64,000 bases of DNA from an uncultured Roseobacter sp. (GTDB lineage Bacteria; Pseudomonadota; Alphaproteobacteria; Rhodobacterales; Rhodobacteraceae), in the NCBI GenBank assembly GCA_947501635.1, contig CANMWT010000005.1, positions 332,360-396,359 of the forward strand, read 5' to 3'. Positions 20,001 through 27,733 of this stretch are shown here, piece after piece. The notes beneath the pieces were generated by a model. It made no database searches, was not told the DNA's origin, and saw nothing but the letters and a program-made list of their open reading frames with translations. Position 1 is the stretch's first letter, and the number at the start of each line of letters is the position of its first letter. Made by a program: the position numbers and the translations under genes.

Positions 20001-20557
20001 TGTACCAGTCCATGCTCGAAGAGGCGATCGCGAAAATCCGCGCCGGCGAGATGGAAGGGCTTAGCGATGCCGATGATCAATGGGCGCCACAGATCAACCT
20101 TGGCGTTCCGGTTCTGATCCCCGAAGATTACGTACCGGATCTCGACGTGCGTCTGGGCCTTTACCGTCGGCTCAGCAGCCTGACCAGCAAGGTCGAGTTG
20201 GAAGGCTTTGCGGCTGAGTTGATCGACCGTTTCGGCAAACTGCCTCGAGAGGTAAATACACTGCTGTTGGTCGTGCGCATCAAGGCGATGTGCAAGAAAG
20301 CCGGCATCGCAAAACTGGACGGCGGTCCGAAAGGTGCCACGATCCAGTTTCACAATGACAAATTCGCCTCCCCGCAGGGCTTGGTGGAATTCATTCAGGA
20401 CCAGCGCGGACTGGCCAAGGTCAAGGATAACAAAATCGTTGTGCGGCGCGACTGGAAGGCGGATGCCGACAAAATCAAAGGGGCATTTGCTATTGCAAGA
20501 GACCTTGCTGAAAAGGTTGTTGCGGCAAAGAAAAAGGCCAAGACAAAGGCCGGCTAG
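17090..20557 (+). CDS. mfd: Transcription-repair coupling factor Mfd
   Basis: Mfd removes RNA polymerase stalled at DNA lesions and recruits UvrA. The 1155-residue protein shows the UvrB-homology region at the N-terminus (GWDCLPYDRVSPN), the RNA polymerase-interacting domain (GDLIVHVDHGIGRYKGLE, near 480-550), a RecG-like helicase with Walker A GDVGFGKTEVA (near 625) and DEEQHFGV, then TATPIPRT, ATTIVESGLDIP and QIRGRVGRS, and a C-terminal TRCF domain. The longest ORF begins at a TTG four codons upstream; the ATG (MSQQPKHITV) fits the family start better. The last codon overlaps the convergent MFS gene in CTAG. Confidence 0.97.
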   Translation: MSQQPKHITVSGVPEGYDARILLDEVSKKDGAVLHIARDDKRLAALRAALRFFAPQMPVVVFPGWDCLPYDRVSPNADISAQRMATLAALTHGMPDQFILLTTLNAASQKIPARALLANAAFQAKVGNRIDEKALRDFLVRMGFVQSPTVTEPGDYAVRGGIIDIYPPGDLGPVRLDLFGDVLDGARRFDPATQRTTEKLEAIELAPVSEIVLDDAAITRFRQNYRIEFGAAGTDDPLYEAVSAGRKHQGAEHWLPFFHETLETLFDYLPDATVTLDDQLDAARTARWDGIVDQYETRKLAMSNRSKMDSVYKPCPPDALYLNDVGWTQRLIGRRVLQLAPLPQPTGLGVTNAGARVGRNFAPERQQESLSLFGALASHVKAKLQEGPVVIASYSEGARERLMGLIEDEGLAEAVPIPDAGRIGKRGLYLSVWALEHGFEAPGLTVISEQDVLGDRLIRSARKKRRAENFLTETQSLSPGDLIVHVDHGIGRYKGLEVATAAGAAHECILLEYAEGSKLYLPVENIELLSKYGHEEGLLDRLGGGAWQAKKARLKERIREIADKLIRVAAERALRKAPVLEPPTGMWDAFSARFPYTETDDQLRAIEDVVADLTSGNPMDRLVCGDVGFGKTEVAMRAAFVAAMSGVQVAVIAPTTLLARQHYKSFAERFRGFPINVRQLSRFVSTKDANDTRDGMARGTVDIVIGTHALLAKGIRFQNLGLLVIDEEQHFGVTHKERLKQMRTDIHVLTLTATPIPRTLQLSLTGVRDLSIIGTPPVDRLAIRTYVSEFDTVTLREALLREHYRGGQSFYVVPRISDLPEIEEFLKEQLPELTYVVAHGQMAAGELDDRMNAFYDGKFDILLATTIVESGLDIPTANTMIVHRADMFGLAQLYQIRGRVGRSKTRAYAYLTTKPRTRLTPTAEKRLRVLSSLDTLGAGFTLASQDLDIRGAGNLLGEEQSGQMRDVGFELYQSMLEEAIAKIRAGEMEGLSDADDQWAPQINLGVPVLIPEDYVPDLDVRLGLYRRLSSLTSKVELEGFAAELIDRFGKLPREVNTLLLVVRIKAMCKKAGIAKLDGGPKGATIQFHNDKFASPQGLVEFIQDQRGLAKVKDNKIVVRRDWKADADKIKGAFAIARDLAEKVVAAKKKAKTKAG

Positions 20558-21780
20558 AGGTTTGGCGCGGTCAGCCTGCTATCAATGCGTGTCATAAGAC
20601 GCATCAGCGCAAACGCGGCGCAGGCCAGCACGAAAATCGTCCCAACCAGTGGCCTAATCGTTCCGTCAAACATCAACCCCGTCGGCGATGCGATGACCGC
20701 CGCGAGAATGGTCGAGATAGCGCCGATAACGCTTGCTGCCATGCCTGCGATATGCCCCATTGGTTCCATCGCAATCGCGTTGAGGTTGCCGATGGTCAGC
20801 CCGGCCTGAAAGAACACAAAGCCTTGCCAGATCGCGAACATGGCAAATCCTGCAGGCGTACTGCCCTGATCAAAAAGCAAAAGCGTAGCTGACAAAACGA
20901 TCTGCACGCCCAGGGCGACGGTCACAAGTCGCTGCATACCCAACCGGACGACAAGCAGGGCATTCAGAACGCTTGACGTCGCCGAGACCAGAGCAATCGC
21001 GCCGAACCAGAAGGGGAAACTATCCAGCTTGTCGAAGACAAACTGATAGGTTGGCTGGATCAGCACCAGCAAGCTAAAGAGGATGGCCATCGACAAGGTT
21101 TGTACCACGATCGCGATGCGCACTACCGGTTGGCGGAACATTTCCCGCACCGCATCGATCATCAGCGGCAGTTTCAACGGGCGCCGGTTTTCGTCGGCGA
21201 GTGTCTCGGGCAGGCGGAAGGCCAGCCATAATGCCGAGATCAGCGAAAAGACCATGAAGGCAATAAAAATACTGCGCCAACCGGCAAAGGCTATAATCAC
21301 GACGCCCAAAGCAGGTGCGAACGCGGGCACAAGCGTAAAGATGACCATGACAATGGACAGAATCCGCGCCATCTCGCGCCCTTTGAACAAATCACGGATA
21401 ATCGCGATGCACACAACACGCGGGCCCGATGCGCCGATCCCCTGCAGTATCCGCGCTGCCAGCATCATTTCGAGCGACTGGCTGCTCCACGCGACCGCAG
21501 CGGCTGATATGTAAAGACCGGCACCCCAAAACATCACGCGGCGACGCCCGTAGGCGTCCGACAACGGGCCGGAAAAAAATGTTCCAATCCCCATGCCCAG
21601 CACAAAGGAAGTCAGTATCAGGGACGCGCGTGTCGGCATATCCGGGCTGAGGTCTGACGCGATGCTGGGCAAGGCGGGCAACATCGCATCAATGGAAAAC
21701 GCAATTGTCGCGAACATCATCGCCATCAGGGCAATAAACTCTGACCGTGACATCGCAATATCGCGCATTTGTGAGGTCAC
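20554..21780 (-). CDS. Bcr/CflA family multidrug exporter (MFS)
   Basis: This is a 408-residue major facilitator with twelve hydrophobic segments. The motif A after helix 2 reads GPLSDAYGRRRVMFWG, and helix 1 has the Bcr/CflA signature AFSIDAMLPALPSIASDL. Proteins of this group export drugs or small metabolites such as bicyclomycin, chloramphenicol or cysteine by proton antiport. The ORF starts with GTG; ATG starts at residues 5 (MRDIAM) and 10 (MSRSEF) are equally possible. The gene is convergent with mfd and shares four bases with it. Confidence 0.88.
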   Translation of the reverse strand: MTSQMRDIAMSRSEFIALMAMMFATIAFSIDAMLPALPSIASDLSPDMPTRASLILTSFVLGMGIGTFFSGPLSDAYGRRRVMFWGAGLYISAAAVAWSSQSLEMMLAARILQGIGASGPRVVCIAIIRDLFKGREMARILSIVMVIFTLVPAFAPALGVVIIAFAGWRSIFIAFMVFSLISALWLAFRLPETLADENRRPLKLPLMIDAVREMFRQPVVRIAIVVQTLSMAILFSLLVLIQPTYQFVFDKLDSFPFWFGAIALVSATSSVLNALLVVRLGMQRLVTVALGVQIVLSATLLLFDQGSTPAGFAMFAIWQGFVFFQAGLTIGNLNAIAMEPMGHIAGMAASVIGAISTILAAVIASPTGLMFDGTIRPLVGTIFVLACAAFALMRLMTRIDSRLTAPNL

Positions 21781-21855
21781 ACTCTAAACCTTATACCGTT
21801 CGGCTGAGTTTCCTGCGCCTGAGCAAACAGCCTCTGCCTGATACGCGCCATTCTG

Positions 21856-22497
21856 CTACGCCGCGGCGCTGAATTCCTCGATCACCTTCAGCCACAAGTC
21901 CGGCGGTTGTGCACCGGGAACAGCATGTTGGCTTGCCACGATGAATGTCGGCACAGAGTTGACGCCCATTTTCCGGCTATGCGCATCGCGCGCCTTGATC
22001 TCCGCGACATCCGCATCGGATTTCAGAAGCTTGGAGATCAACGCGGCATCCAAACCGACGCCATCGGCAATATCGGCCAGAACCTCGGCATCTCCTATGT
22101 CTCGCGCCTCGACGAAATAGGCCTCAAAAAGCGCGGACACAGCGGCGATCTGGCGCCCCTCAATGCCAGCCCAGTGGATAAGCCGGTGCGCGTCAATTGT
22201 GTTGGGGGTGCGCTTCATGGCTTCGAAGTTGATCTGCAGACCTGCGGCCTCTGCGTGTTCGACAACCGGCGCGTAGGCACGCACAGCCCCTTCTTTGCCG
22301 CCGAATTTTCCTTCCAGATAGGCGCGTCGATCCATACCCTCTGCAGGCATGTCGGGGTTCAACTGAAAAGGATGCCATTCAATCAAGAAAGGATGGTCCG
22401 GCTTTTCGGCCAACGCGCGGTCGAGATATGTTTTCCCGATATAGCACCACGGGCAGATTGGGTCAGACAGTATGTCCAGCTTGACGGTGTCGGTCAT
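21856..22497 (-). CDS. DsbA-family (FrnE-like) thioredoxin-fold oxidoreductase
   Basis: The 213-residue cytoplasmic protein has no signal peptide and belongs to the FrnE/2-hydroxychromene-2-carboxylate isomerase branch of the DsbA family. The active site CPWC is in DPICPWCYIGKTYLDRA (near residue 15) and the cis-proline loop is GVNSVPTFIV (near 183). The helical insert lies between. The ATG overlaps the stop of the upstream acyl-CoA synthetase gene by four bases (ATGA), so the two are translated together. Its partner substrate is unknown; a thiol-disulfide or glutathione-dependent isomerase role is possible. Confidence 0.85.
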   Translation of the reverse strand: MTDTVKLDILSDPICPWCYIGKTYLDRALAEKPDHPFLIEWHPFQLNPDMPAEGMDRRAYLEGKFGGKEGAVRAYAPVVEHAEAAGLQINFEAMKRTPNTIDAHRLIHWAGIEGRQIAAVSALFEAYFVEARDIGDAEVLADIADGVGLDAALISKLLKSDADVAEIKARDAHSRKMGVNSVPTFIVASQHAVPGAQPPDLWLKVIEEFSAAA

Positions 22498-24008
22498 TGG
22501 GTCCTCTTGAACCGCGCGCGCAAGCTGCGGCGCAGTATTTTGCCATTCGCCCCAAGCGGGAGTTCGGGCACATGAATAAAAAGCCGCGGTTGCTTGTAAC
22601 GCGCGAGCCTCGTCGACACATATGCGCGCAGCAGCGCCTCGTCCAGTGCCTGGGGTGCGGCATAGAAGGCAGCAATAACGGTTGCATCGGCCTTGATCTC
22701 GATCTCACAAGCCGCAACGGCGGTAATCCCCTCCACCTCGGAGAGCACCGTTTCCACCTCGATCGGCGACACGCGAAAGCCGCCGGCGTTCATCATATCG
22801 TCATCACGTCCCATGTAGGTCATGTCACCCGAAGGCAGCATGACGGCCTGATCTCCGGTTAAGAACCAGTCGCCTGACATGCGTAATGCAGTTTCTTCAG
22901 GCTGGCCGAGATACCCCAGCATCAAACCCGGATCATCGCGATGCACCGCGATGGTCCCCTCGACGCCGCGCGGCACCGGCTCCCCGTCTTTGAGCAGGGC
23001 GATCCGCCGCCCGCGCTGTGGGCGCCCCATCGTGCCCTTCGGGGCGGGATCAGGCGGTGGTTGCGAGATGAAGGTCGAGCATTCGGACATACCATAAGCC
23101 TCAAAGACCTCGCATCCTGTTGCCGTCCGCCAGTGCTGCGCAGTCGCTTCCGGCATTTTTTCACCCGCACTTAGCCCGTGGCGCAGATATGGCAGGTGAA
23201 ACCGCTCTTCCGTTTTGAGTAACTGGCGGTAAACGCCTGGCGCGGCTGCAAAAATGCTTGCATTATGATCGGCGAGCAGCCTCGGCAGATGGTCCGCCGG
23301 GGTTCCCGGCGCGGGGATCAGCGCGGTCGCTCCTTTGGTCCACGGATCCATAAGTCCCGTTCCCAGAGTATAGGTCCAGTTGAATGCGCCCGCGTGCAGC
23401 ACACGGTCGTCGGATGTAAGACCATACCAGTCGTGAAACATCATCTGCCGCGCCCAGATGGCCCGATGAGCGTGTGCTACCGCGCGCGGTTGACCCGATG
23501 TTCCGGAAGTGAAAATCACATAGCCCAGTCGGTTCGGGTCCCCCATATGCACCGACGCAGGCGGCATGTCACGCCACGCTGCCAGTGCATCCAGCCCAAA
23601 GCAACGCGGATGCTCCACACAAGGGACCGCTGGATCCCTCAGCACGCCCTTTGGCCTGAGCATATCCACCAATGTGCTGGTCTCGCGTTCGGTCAATGCA
23701 GCGGACGTGGGCACAGGAACAATGCCAGCGGTGATCGCCCCAAGATAGGCGATTGGAAAATCCACCGTATTTCCCAGCCGCAGCATAATCAGATCACCCG
23801 CGTCAAACCCACTGCGCAAAAGGCCCGTGGCTGTGCCTAGAACCGCGCGGTGTATGTCCGCGTAGGTCCAGACGTCTACAGTTTTGTCTCCGAGCACCAG
23901 AAGCGCTTCTTTATCGAACGCATCCTGAGCGGACCGCAGCACGTAGGCGGCCATATTGAAAGGATCGGGGCAGGGCGCAAACGGCCCATTGTCGAAGACG
24001 GATAACAT
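22494..24008 (-). CDS. AMP-dependent acyl-CoA synthetase/ligase
   Basis: This is an adenylate-forming enzyme that would activate a carboxylic acid as acyl-AMP and then acyl-CoA. The core motifs are present in order: phosphate loop YVIFTSGTSGQPRAVAHAHRA, YGMSECSTF (A5), LTGDQ (A7), GRDDDMMNAGGFRVSPIEVE (A8 hinge) and the catalytic lysine in LPLGANGKILRRSLR (A10). It is shortish (504 residues) and resembles benzoate/acetate-type ligases more than long-chain ones. I start it at MLSVFDNGPF because the upstream 18 codons would reach into the divergent promoter region. It forms a unit with the DsbA-like gene, and the divergent XRE-cupin gene is its likely regulator. Confidence 0.87.
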   Translation of the reverse strand: MLSVFDNGPFAPCPDPFNMAAYVLRSAQDAFDKEALLVLGDKTVDVWTYADIHRAVLGTATGLLRSGFDAGDLIMLRLGNTVDFPIAYLGAITAGIVPVPTSAALTERETSTLVDMLRPKGVLRDPAVPCVEHPRCFGLDALAAWRDMPPASVHMGDPNRLGYVIFTSGTSGQPRAVAHAHRAIWARQMMFHDWYGLTSDDRVLHAGAFNWTYTLGTGLMDPWTKGATALIPAPGTPADHLPRLLADHNASIFAAAPGVYRQLLKTEERFHLPYLRHGLSAGEKMPEATAQHWRTATGCEVFEAYGMSECSTFISQPPPDPAPKGTMGRPQRGRRIALLKDGEPVPRGVEGTIAVHRDDPGLMLGYLGQPEETALRMSGDWFLTGDQAVMLPSGDMTYMGRDDDMMNAGGFRVSPIEVETVLSEVEGITAVAACEIEIKADATVIAAFYAAPQALDEALLRAYVSTRLARYKQPRLFIHVPELPLGANGKILRRSLRARFKRTQ

Positions 24009-24038
24009 GGGGTTGCTGCTAGCCTGCCGCGCAAGTCG

Positions 24039-24053
24039 TTGCAAGCTCTGCAA
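24039..24053. promoter_or_regulatory. Candidate operator between acyl-CoA synthetase and XRE-cupin genes
   Basis: TTGCA-agctc-TGCAA is an inverted repeat sitting in the 66-base gap between the divergent start codons at 24008 and 24075. The position suits an operator for the XRE-cupin regulator acting on both genes. This is inference from symmetry and location. Confidence 0.45.
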
Positions 24054-24074
24054 CTTCTGCATAAAACTCAGGCC

Positions 24075-24698
24075 ATGGATGCAAAAGACCCCAAAAACCT
24101 GATCCGCATTGCCCGCCAGAACGGAGATGCCGCCGACGGCACACCGCTTGATCTTGGGGAACGTGTCCGCGCATTGCGCAAAGCACGCGATTGGACGCTG
24201 GAGCAGGCGGCCCGTCAGGCGGGACTGGCGCGCTCGACCCTGAGCAAGATCGAAAACGGTCAGATGTCCCCGACTTATGACGCATTGAAAAAACTCGCCG
24301 TCGGGCTTGAGATTTCAGTGCCCCAGTTGTTCACCCCGCCGCAGGCCGAAAAGGTCAACGGCCGCCTGTCGATTACGAAATCAGGGCAGGGCTCGGCACA
24401 GGCGACAGTAACCTATGAGCACGAGTTGCTGGCCGAAACGCTTACCAAAAAACAGATGCTGCCGTATCGCGCGCGGGTCCGCGCCCGCGACATGTCTGAG
24501 TTTGAAGGCTGGGTGCGGCATGACGGAGAAGAGTTTCTATACGTGCTGACTGGCGTGATCCGGCTTTACACAGAGTTTTACGAACCCATCGAAATGCGCC
24601 GCGGAGACAGCGCCTACTACGATGCGACCATGGGGCATAATGTGGTTTCGGTCAGCGCCGAAGACGCCAACATCCTCTGGGTCACCTCTTTGACGTGA
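24075..24698 (+). CDS. XRE-family transcriptional regulator with C-terminal cupin
   Basis: The 207-residue regulator has an N-terminal helix-turn-helix of the XRE/Cro type (LGERVRALRKARDWTLEQAARQAGLARSTLSKIENGQMSPTYDALKKLA) and a C-terminal cupin barrel with EGWVRHDGEEFLYVLTGVIRLYTEFYEPIEMRRGDSAYYDATMGHNV. Such proteins sense a small ligand in the cupin and usually regulate the gene next door, often amino-acid, polyamine or fatty-acid metabolism. It is divergent from the acyl-CoA synthetase gene. I take the ATG at MDAKDPKN; the longer ORF uses TTG and would cover the promoter and operator. Confidence 0.88.
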   Translation: MDAKDPKNLIRIARQNGDAADGTPLDLGERVRALRKARDWTLEQAARQAGLARSTLSKIENGQMSPTYDALKKLAVGLEISVPQLFTPPQAEKVNGRLSITKSGQGSAQATVTYEHELLAETLTKKQMLPYRARVRARDMSEFEGWVRHDGEEFLYVLTGVIRLYTEFYEPIEMRRGDSAYYDATMGHNVVSVSAEDANILWVTSLT

Positions 24699-24723
24699 GC
24701 CTCTTTTGCCGTCCTGATGCGCG

Positions 24724-26541
24724 TCAGGACGGGTCGTACCACCACACCTCAGGCATGAAATTCGGACCATCGCCATAGATGGGCAAACGGTCGGGGAACT
24801 TCATCCTGGCATCATGTGCAATGCGTCCGGTCGTATACTGCCAGAACGGGATCACGTAGCGACCCGCCGTCAAAAGCCGGTCAAGCGCGCGCACGGCATG
24901 CACGAACTCCTGCTGACTGCGCGCGGTCAGCATCGCGTCGATCATTGCATCCACGGCGGGCGAGGCTGCCCCCATAAGGTTGCGCGATCCTTGTTGTGCC
25001 GCGGCTTCTGAGCCCCAGTAAAACCTTTGCTCATTGCCCGGGGACAGGGACAATGCGCGCCGAAAGGTCGTCATGTCGAAATCAAACGCGTTCGTGCGTT
25101 CAACAAACTGCGCACTGTCCGTGGTTTCGATCGTTGCTTCTATCCCGAGGCGGGCAAGTGCGCTGACATAAAGATCAGCTATTGCTTTGTTCTCACTGCT
25201 GTCTTGCGTCAGCAGGATTGCAAAGGTGAGTGCGGTGCCGTTTTCATCACGCATCACACCGTCCGATGCAACCCATCCGGCCTCTTCCAGCAGCGCCATC
25301 GCCTTGCGGATGCCTTTCCTGTTGCGCAGCGATCCATCGGTTTGCGGAAAGCTGTAGCCTTCCAGAGTGCCGGGGATCAGATCACCCGCGAAAGGGGCCA
25401 GAAGCTGTGCTACGGGCGTGGGCGCGGGCCCGGGTTCAAAGGCAAGTGCTGAATTCGAAAAATAGGAGGTGATGCGCGGCTGCGCACCGCCTGTCAGGGT
25501 GTCGTTGATGTATTCAAAATTGAAGGCTTGAATCATCGCTTCACGCACCCGCCAGTCGTCAAAGGGGGCTTTGCGGGTATTCATCACAAAGCCTGTCATG
25601 CCAGATGGTTTGCCGTGGGGAATTTCAGATTTGACCACATCGCCACGGTCAACCGCCGGAAAGTCATACTGGCGGTCCCATTTCTGCGCATTGAACTCGC
25701 GTACCGCGGATATGTTGCCCGCCTTGAACGCTTCAAAGAGCACGGACGCGTCGCCATAGAAATCCAGTTTGATTGTATCAAAATTGTTGGTGCCGCGGCG
25801 AAAGGGAATATCCGCGCCCCAATAGTTCGGGTTACGCGACAAGGTGACAAAGCGGCCCGCTTCAAAGTCACTTACCACATAAGGTCCCGATCCGATTGGA
25901 CTGTCGGACAAAGGCGCGTTCGCAAAATCCTTGCCCGCCCATTGTGCTTTGCTGAGGATCGGGCGCAACCCCGCCAGCAATGCCAGTTCGCGGTTTTGCG
26001 TATTGAAGGTGATGCGCAAACGATCCGGCCCGGTCTGCACGATGCTGTCAATTTGATTGTGAAGGCTCAGGTAGCGCGGATGCCCTTCGGTCCCCAAAAG
26101 CTCATAGGAGAAGATCACATCGTCGACGGTGACCGGGGTGCCATCGGAGAATCGCGCCTCCGGTCTGAGGGTGAATTCGACCCAAGCGCGGTCTTCCGGC
26201 ACCTCAATCGATTCGGCCAGTACGCCGTAAAGCGTGAATGGTTCGTCCCAGGAACGCCCCATGAGGGCTTCATGTGTGAAAAAGCGAAGCTGCCAGGGAA
26301 CCGTACCTTTGCGCACAAACGGGTTGAGACTGTTGAACCCCCCGGTGTTGCCTAGCGTGATGCTGCCGCCTTTGGGCGCATCCGCACGGACATAGGGTAG
26401 GGACACAAAATCCGGTGGAAGCGCGGGTGCTCCATACATAGATATCCCGTGCTGCGTGTCAGACGCCGCAGATTGCGCAAAGAGAATCGCGGCGAAAACC
26501 GCCACAAATCGCCGAAGCACGCGGAAATAAACAATACTCAT
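24724..26541 (-). CDS. YejA-like periplasmic oligopeptide-binding protein
   Basis: This is a family 5 extracellular solute-binding protein, 605 residues, with a signal peptide (VLRRFVAVFAAILFAQSAAS). The mature start HGISMYGAPALPPDFVSLPYVRADAPKGG closely follows the YejA pattern, whose members bind oligopeptides and microcin C-type peptides for the YejBEF importer. Later motifs include VEFTLRPEARFSDGTPVTVDDVIFSYE and the SGPYVVSDFEAGRFVTLSRNPNYWG segment. No permease or ATPase gene lies beside it: downstream is the XRE-cupin gene, and upstream a 325-base gap. It is therefore an orphan binding protein in this window. Confidence 0.88.
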   Translation of the reverse strand: MSIVYFRVLRRFVAVFAAILFAQSAASDTQHGISMYGAPALPPDFVSLPYVRADAPKGGSITLGNTGGFNSLNPFVRKGTVPWQLRFFTHEALMGRSWDEPFTLYGVLAESIEVPEDRAWVEFTLRPEARFSDGTPVTVDDVIFSYELLGTEGHPRYLSLHNQIDSIVQTGPDRLRITFNTQNRELALLAGLRPILSKAQWAGKDFANAPLSDSPIGSGPYVVSDFEAGRFVTLSRNPNYWGADIPFRRGTNNFDTIKLDFYGDASVLFEAFKAGNISAVREFNAQKWDRQYDFPAVDRGDVVKSEIPHGKPSGMTGFVMNTRKAPFDDWRVREAMIQAFNFEYINDTLTGGAQPRITSYFSNSALAFEPGPAPTPVAQLLAPFAGDLIPGTLEGYSFPQTDGSLRNRKGIRKAMALLEEAGWVASDGVMRDENGTALTFAILLTQDSSENKAIADLYVSALARLGIEATIETTDSAQFVERTNAFDFDMTTFRRALSLSPGNEQRFYWGSEAAAQQGSRNLMGAASPAVDAMIDAMLTARSQQEFVHAVRALDRLLTAGRYVIPFWQYTTGRIAHDARMKFPDRLPIYGDGPNFMPEVWWYDPS

Positions 26542-26620
26542 TTTGGAGACAATCCCCTGCTGCCCTTGTTTTATTGCGCCTTAACGTATCGGGGTATTTC
26601 CATCTTATCAAACTTTTAGC

Positions 26621-26649
26621 TTGGACAGACGCGTCAGATTGCTTATAAA
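26621..26649 (+). promoter_or_regulatory. Near-consensus housekeeping promoter for a small RNA
   Basis: The -35 box TTGGAC (26621-26626) and -10 box TATAAA (26644-26649) are exactly 17 bp apart. No ORF follows; a compact intrinsic terminator lies about 55 bases after the -10 box. Confidence 0.6.
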
Positions 26650-26655
26650 GGGACC

Positions 26656-26731
26656 ACTGCTCGATAGGTTTCTTGCCTGTATGAAACCTGCCTCAATAAC
26701 TTAACGCCTGCCTTGTGCAGGCGTTTTTTTT
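26656..26731 (+). ncRNA. Candidate intergenic small RNA with intrinsic terminator
   Basis: In the 325-base gap between the yejA-like gene and bdhA a transcript of about 75 nt is predicted. A good promoter ends at 26649. The transcript would contain a first hairpin GGTTTC-ttgcctgtat-GAAACC, a single-stranded CCTGCCTCAATAAC segment, and a terminator hairpin AACGCCTGC-cttgt-GCAGGCG followed by eight T residues. This layout (5' hairpin, open seed region, terminator with U-tail) is typical of Hfq-type small RNAs, and hfq is present in the window. No known family is recognised. The start is estimated from the -10 box. Confidence 0.55.
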
Positions 26732-26866
26732 GTCCGCTGACATCCCGGTTTTTGTCCAATCCCTTCAGCGCGGCCGCGGCGGGCGCTTTAGCGGTTTTCT
26801 TTGCGCCCGCAGCACGACATGATGTGCGTAGTGCAGCATACCGCGCAATCGACAAAGGAGTGGGCC

Positions 26867-27652
26867 ATGAGCTTCGAGATATCACTAGCAGGAAAAACAG
26901 CCGTCATTACTGGATCGAACTCTGGGATTGGACTTGGCATTGCCTGGGAGCTGGCCCGTGCCGGTGCCGACCTTGTGCTGAATTCCTTTACCGATGCCGA
27001 AGAGGACCATGCGCTGGCGGCGAAGATTGCCAAGGAAACCGGCGTGAAGGCACGCTACATTCAGGCAGACATGTCCAAGGCGGATCAGTGCCGCAAGCTG
27101 ATTGATGAGGCAGGCGTCTGCGATATTCTGGTCAACAACGCGGGTATTCAGCATGTTGCCGGTATCCCCGAATTTCCTGTCGATAAATGGGACGCCATTA
27201 TTGCGATTAACCTCAGCTCTGCTTTTCACACAACTGCCGTGGCGCTGCCGATGATGCGATCGGCCGGCTGGGGGCGGGTTGTCAACATTGCCTCGGCGCA
27301 TGGACTGACGGCATCGCCCTATAAATCTGCCTATATCGCCGCGAAACATGGCATTGTCGGTCTGACCAAAACCACTGCACTTGAGACGGCCAAAGAGCCG
27401 ATCACGGCCAATGCCATTTGCCCCGGATACGTCCTGACGCCGATTGTTGAAAAGCAGATACCGGACACGATGAAGGAATATGACATGACCCGCGAAGAGG
27501 TGATTGAAAATGTGATGTTGACCCGGCAGCCTTCAAAGGAGTTCGCTACCGTTGAACAAATGGGCGGTACCGCGACCTTTCTGTGCTCTGATGCCGCGGC
27601 ACAGATCACGGGGACAACCATCAGTGTGGATGGCGGCTGGACGGCGCTTTAA
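26867..27652 (+). CDS. bdhA: D-beta-hydroxybutyrate dehydrogenase
   Basis: This is a short-chain dehydrogenase that interconverts 3-hydroxybutyrate and acetoacetate in polyhydroxybutyrate turnover. It has the NAD-binding GSNSGIGLGIA, NNAGIQHV, the catalytic Ser-Tyr-Lys set in NIASAHGLTASPYKSAYIAAKHGIV and the C-terminal GTTISVDGGWTAL. The residues QHVAGIPEFPVDKWD and NAICPGYVLTPIVEKQI match 3-hydroxybutyrate dehydrogenases closely. The start at MSFEISLAGKT follows AAAGGAG; the ORF track start 22 codons upstream is not needed. Its length is 261 residues, normal for the family. A patatin gene follows, separated by a repeat element. Confidence 0.92.
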   Translation: MSFEISLAGKTAVITGSNSGIGLGIAWELARAGADLVLNSFTDAEEDHALAAKIAKETGVKARYIQADMSKADQCRKLIDEAGVCDILVNNAGIQHVAGIPEFPVDKWDAIIAINLSSAFHTTAVALPMMRSAGWGRVVNIASAHGLTASPYKSAYIAAKHGIVGLTKTTALETAKEPITANAICPGYVLTPIVEKQIPDTMKEYDMTREEVIENVMLTRQPSKEFATVEQMGGTATFLCSDAAAQITGTTISVDGGWTAL

Positions 27653-27656
27653 AGAT

Positions 27657-27693
27657 TTGGTGCCTCCGGCGGGGATATTTGAAGACCAAAGAA
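27657..27693 (+). repeat. Rhodobacterales-type intergenic repeat after bdhA
   Basis: Directly after the bdhA stop lies TTGGTGCCTCCGGCGGGGAT followed by ATTTGAAGACCAAAGAAG. I recall very similar 'CCTCCGGCGGG-GTATTT-AAGA' sequence at many gene ends in roseobacter and Rhodobacter genomes, so this is probably one copy of a dispersed intergenic element. No second copy was seen in this window. Confidence 0.45.
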
Positions 27694-27733
27694 GCCGGAC
27701 AGCTGTGCGGCCTGCAGAGAGGCGATTGAGCTG

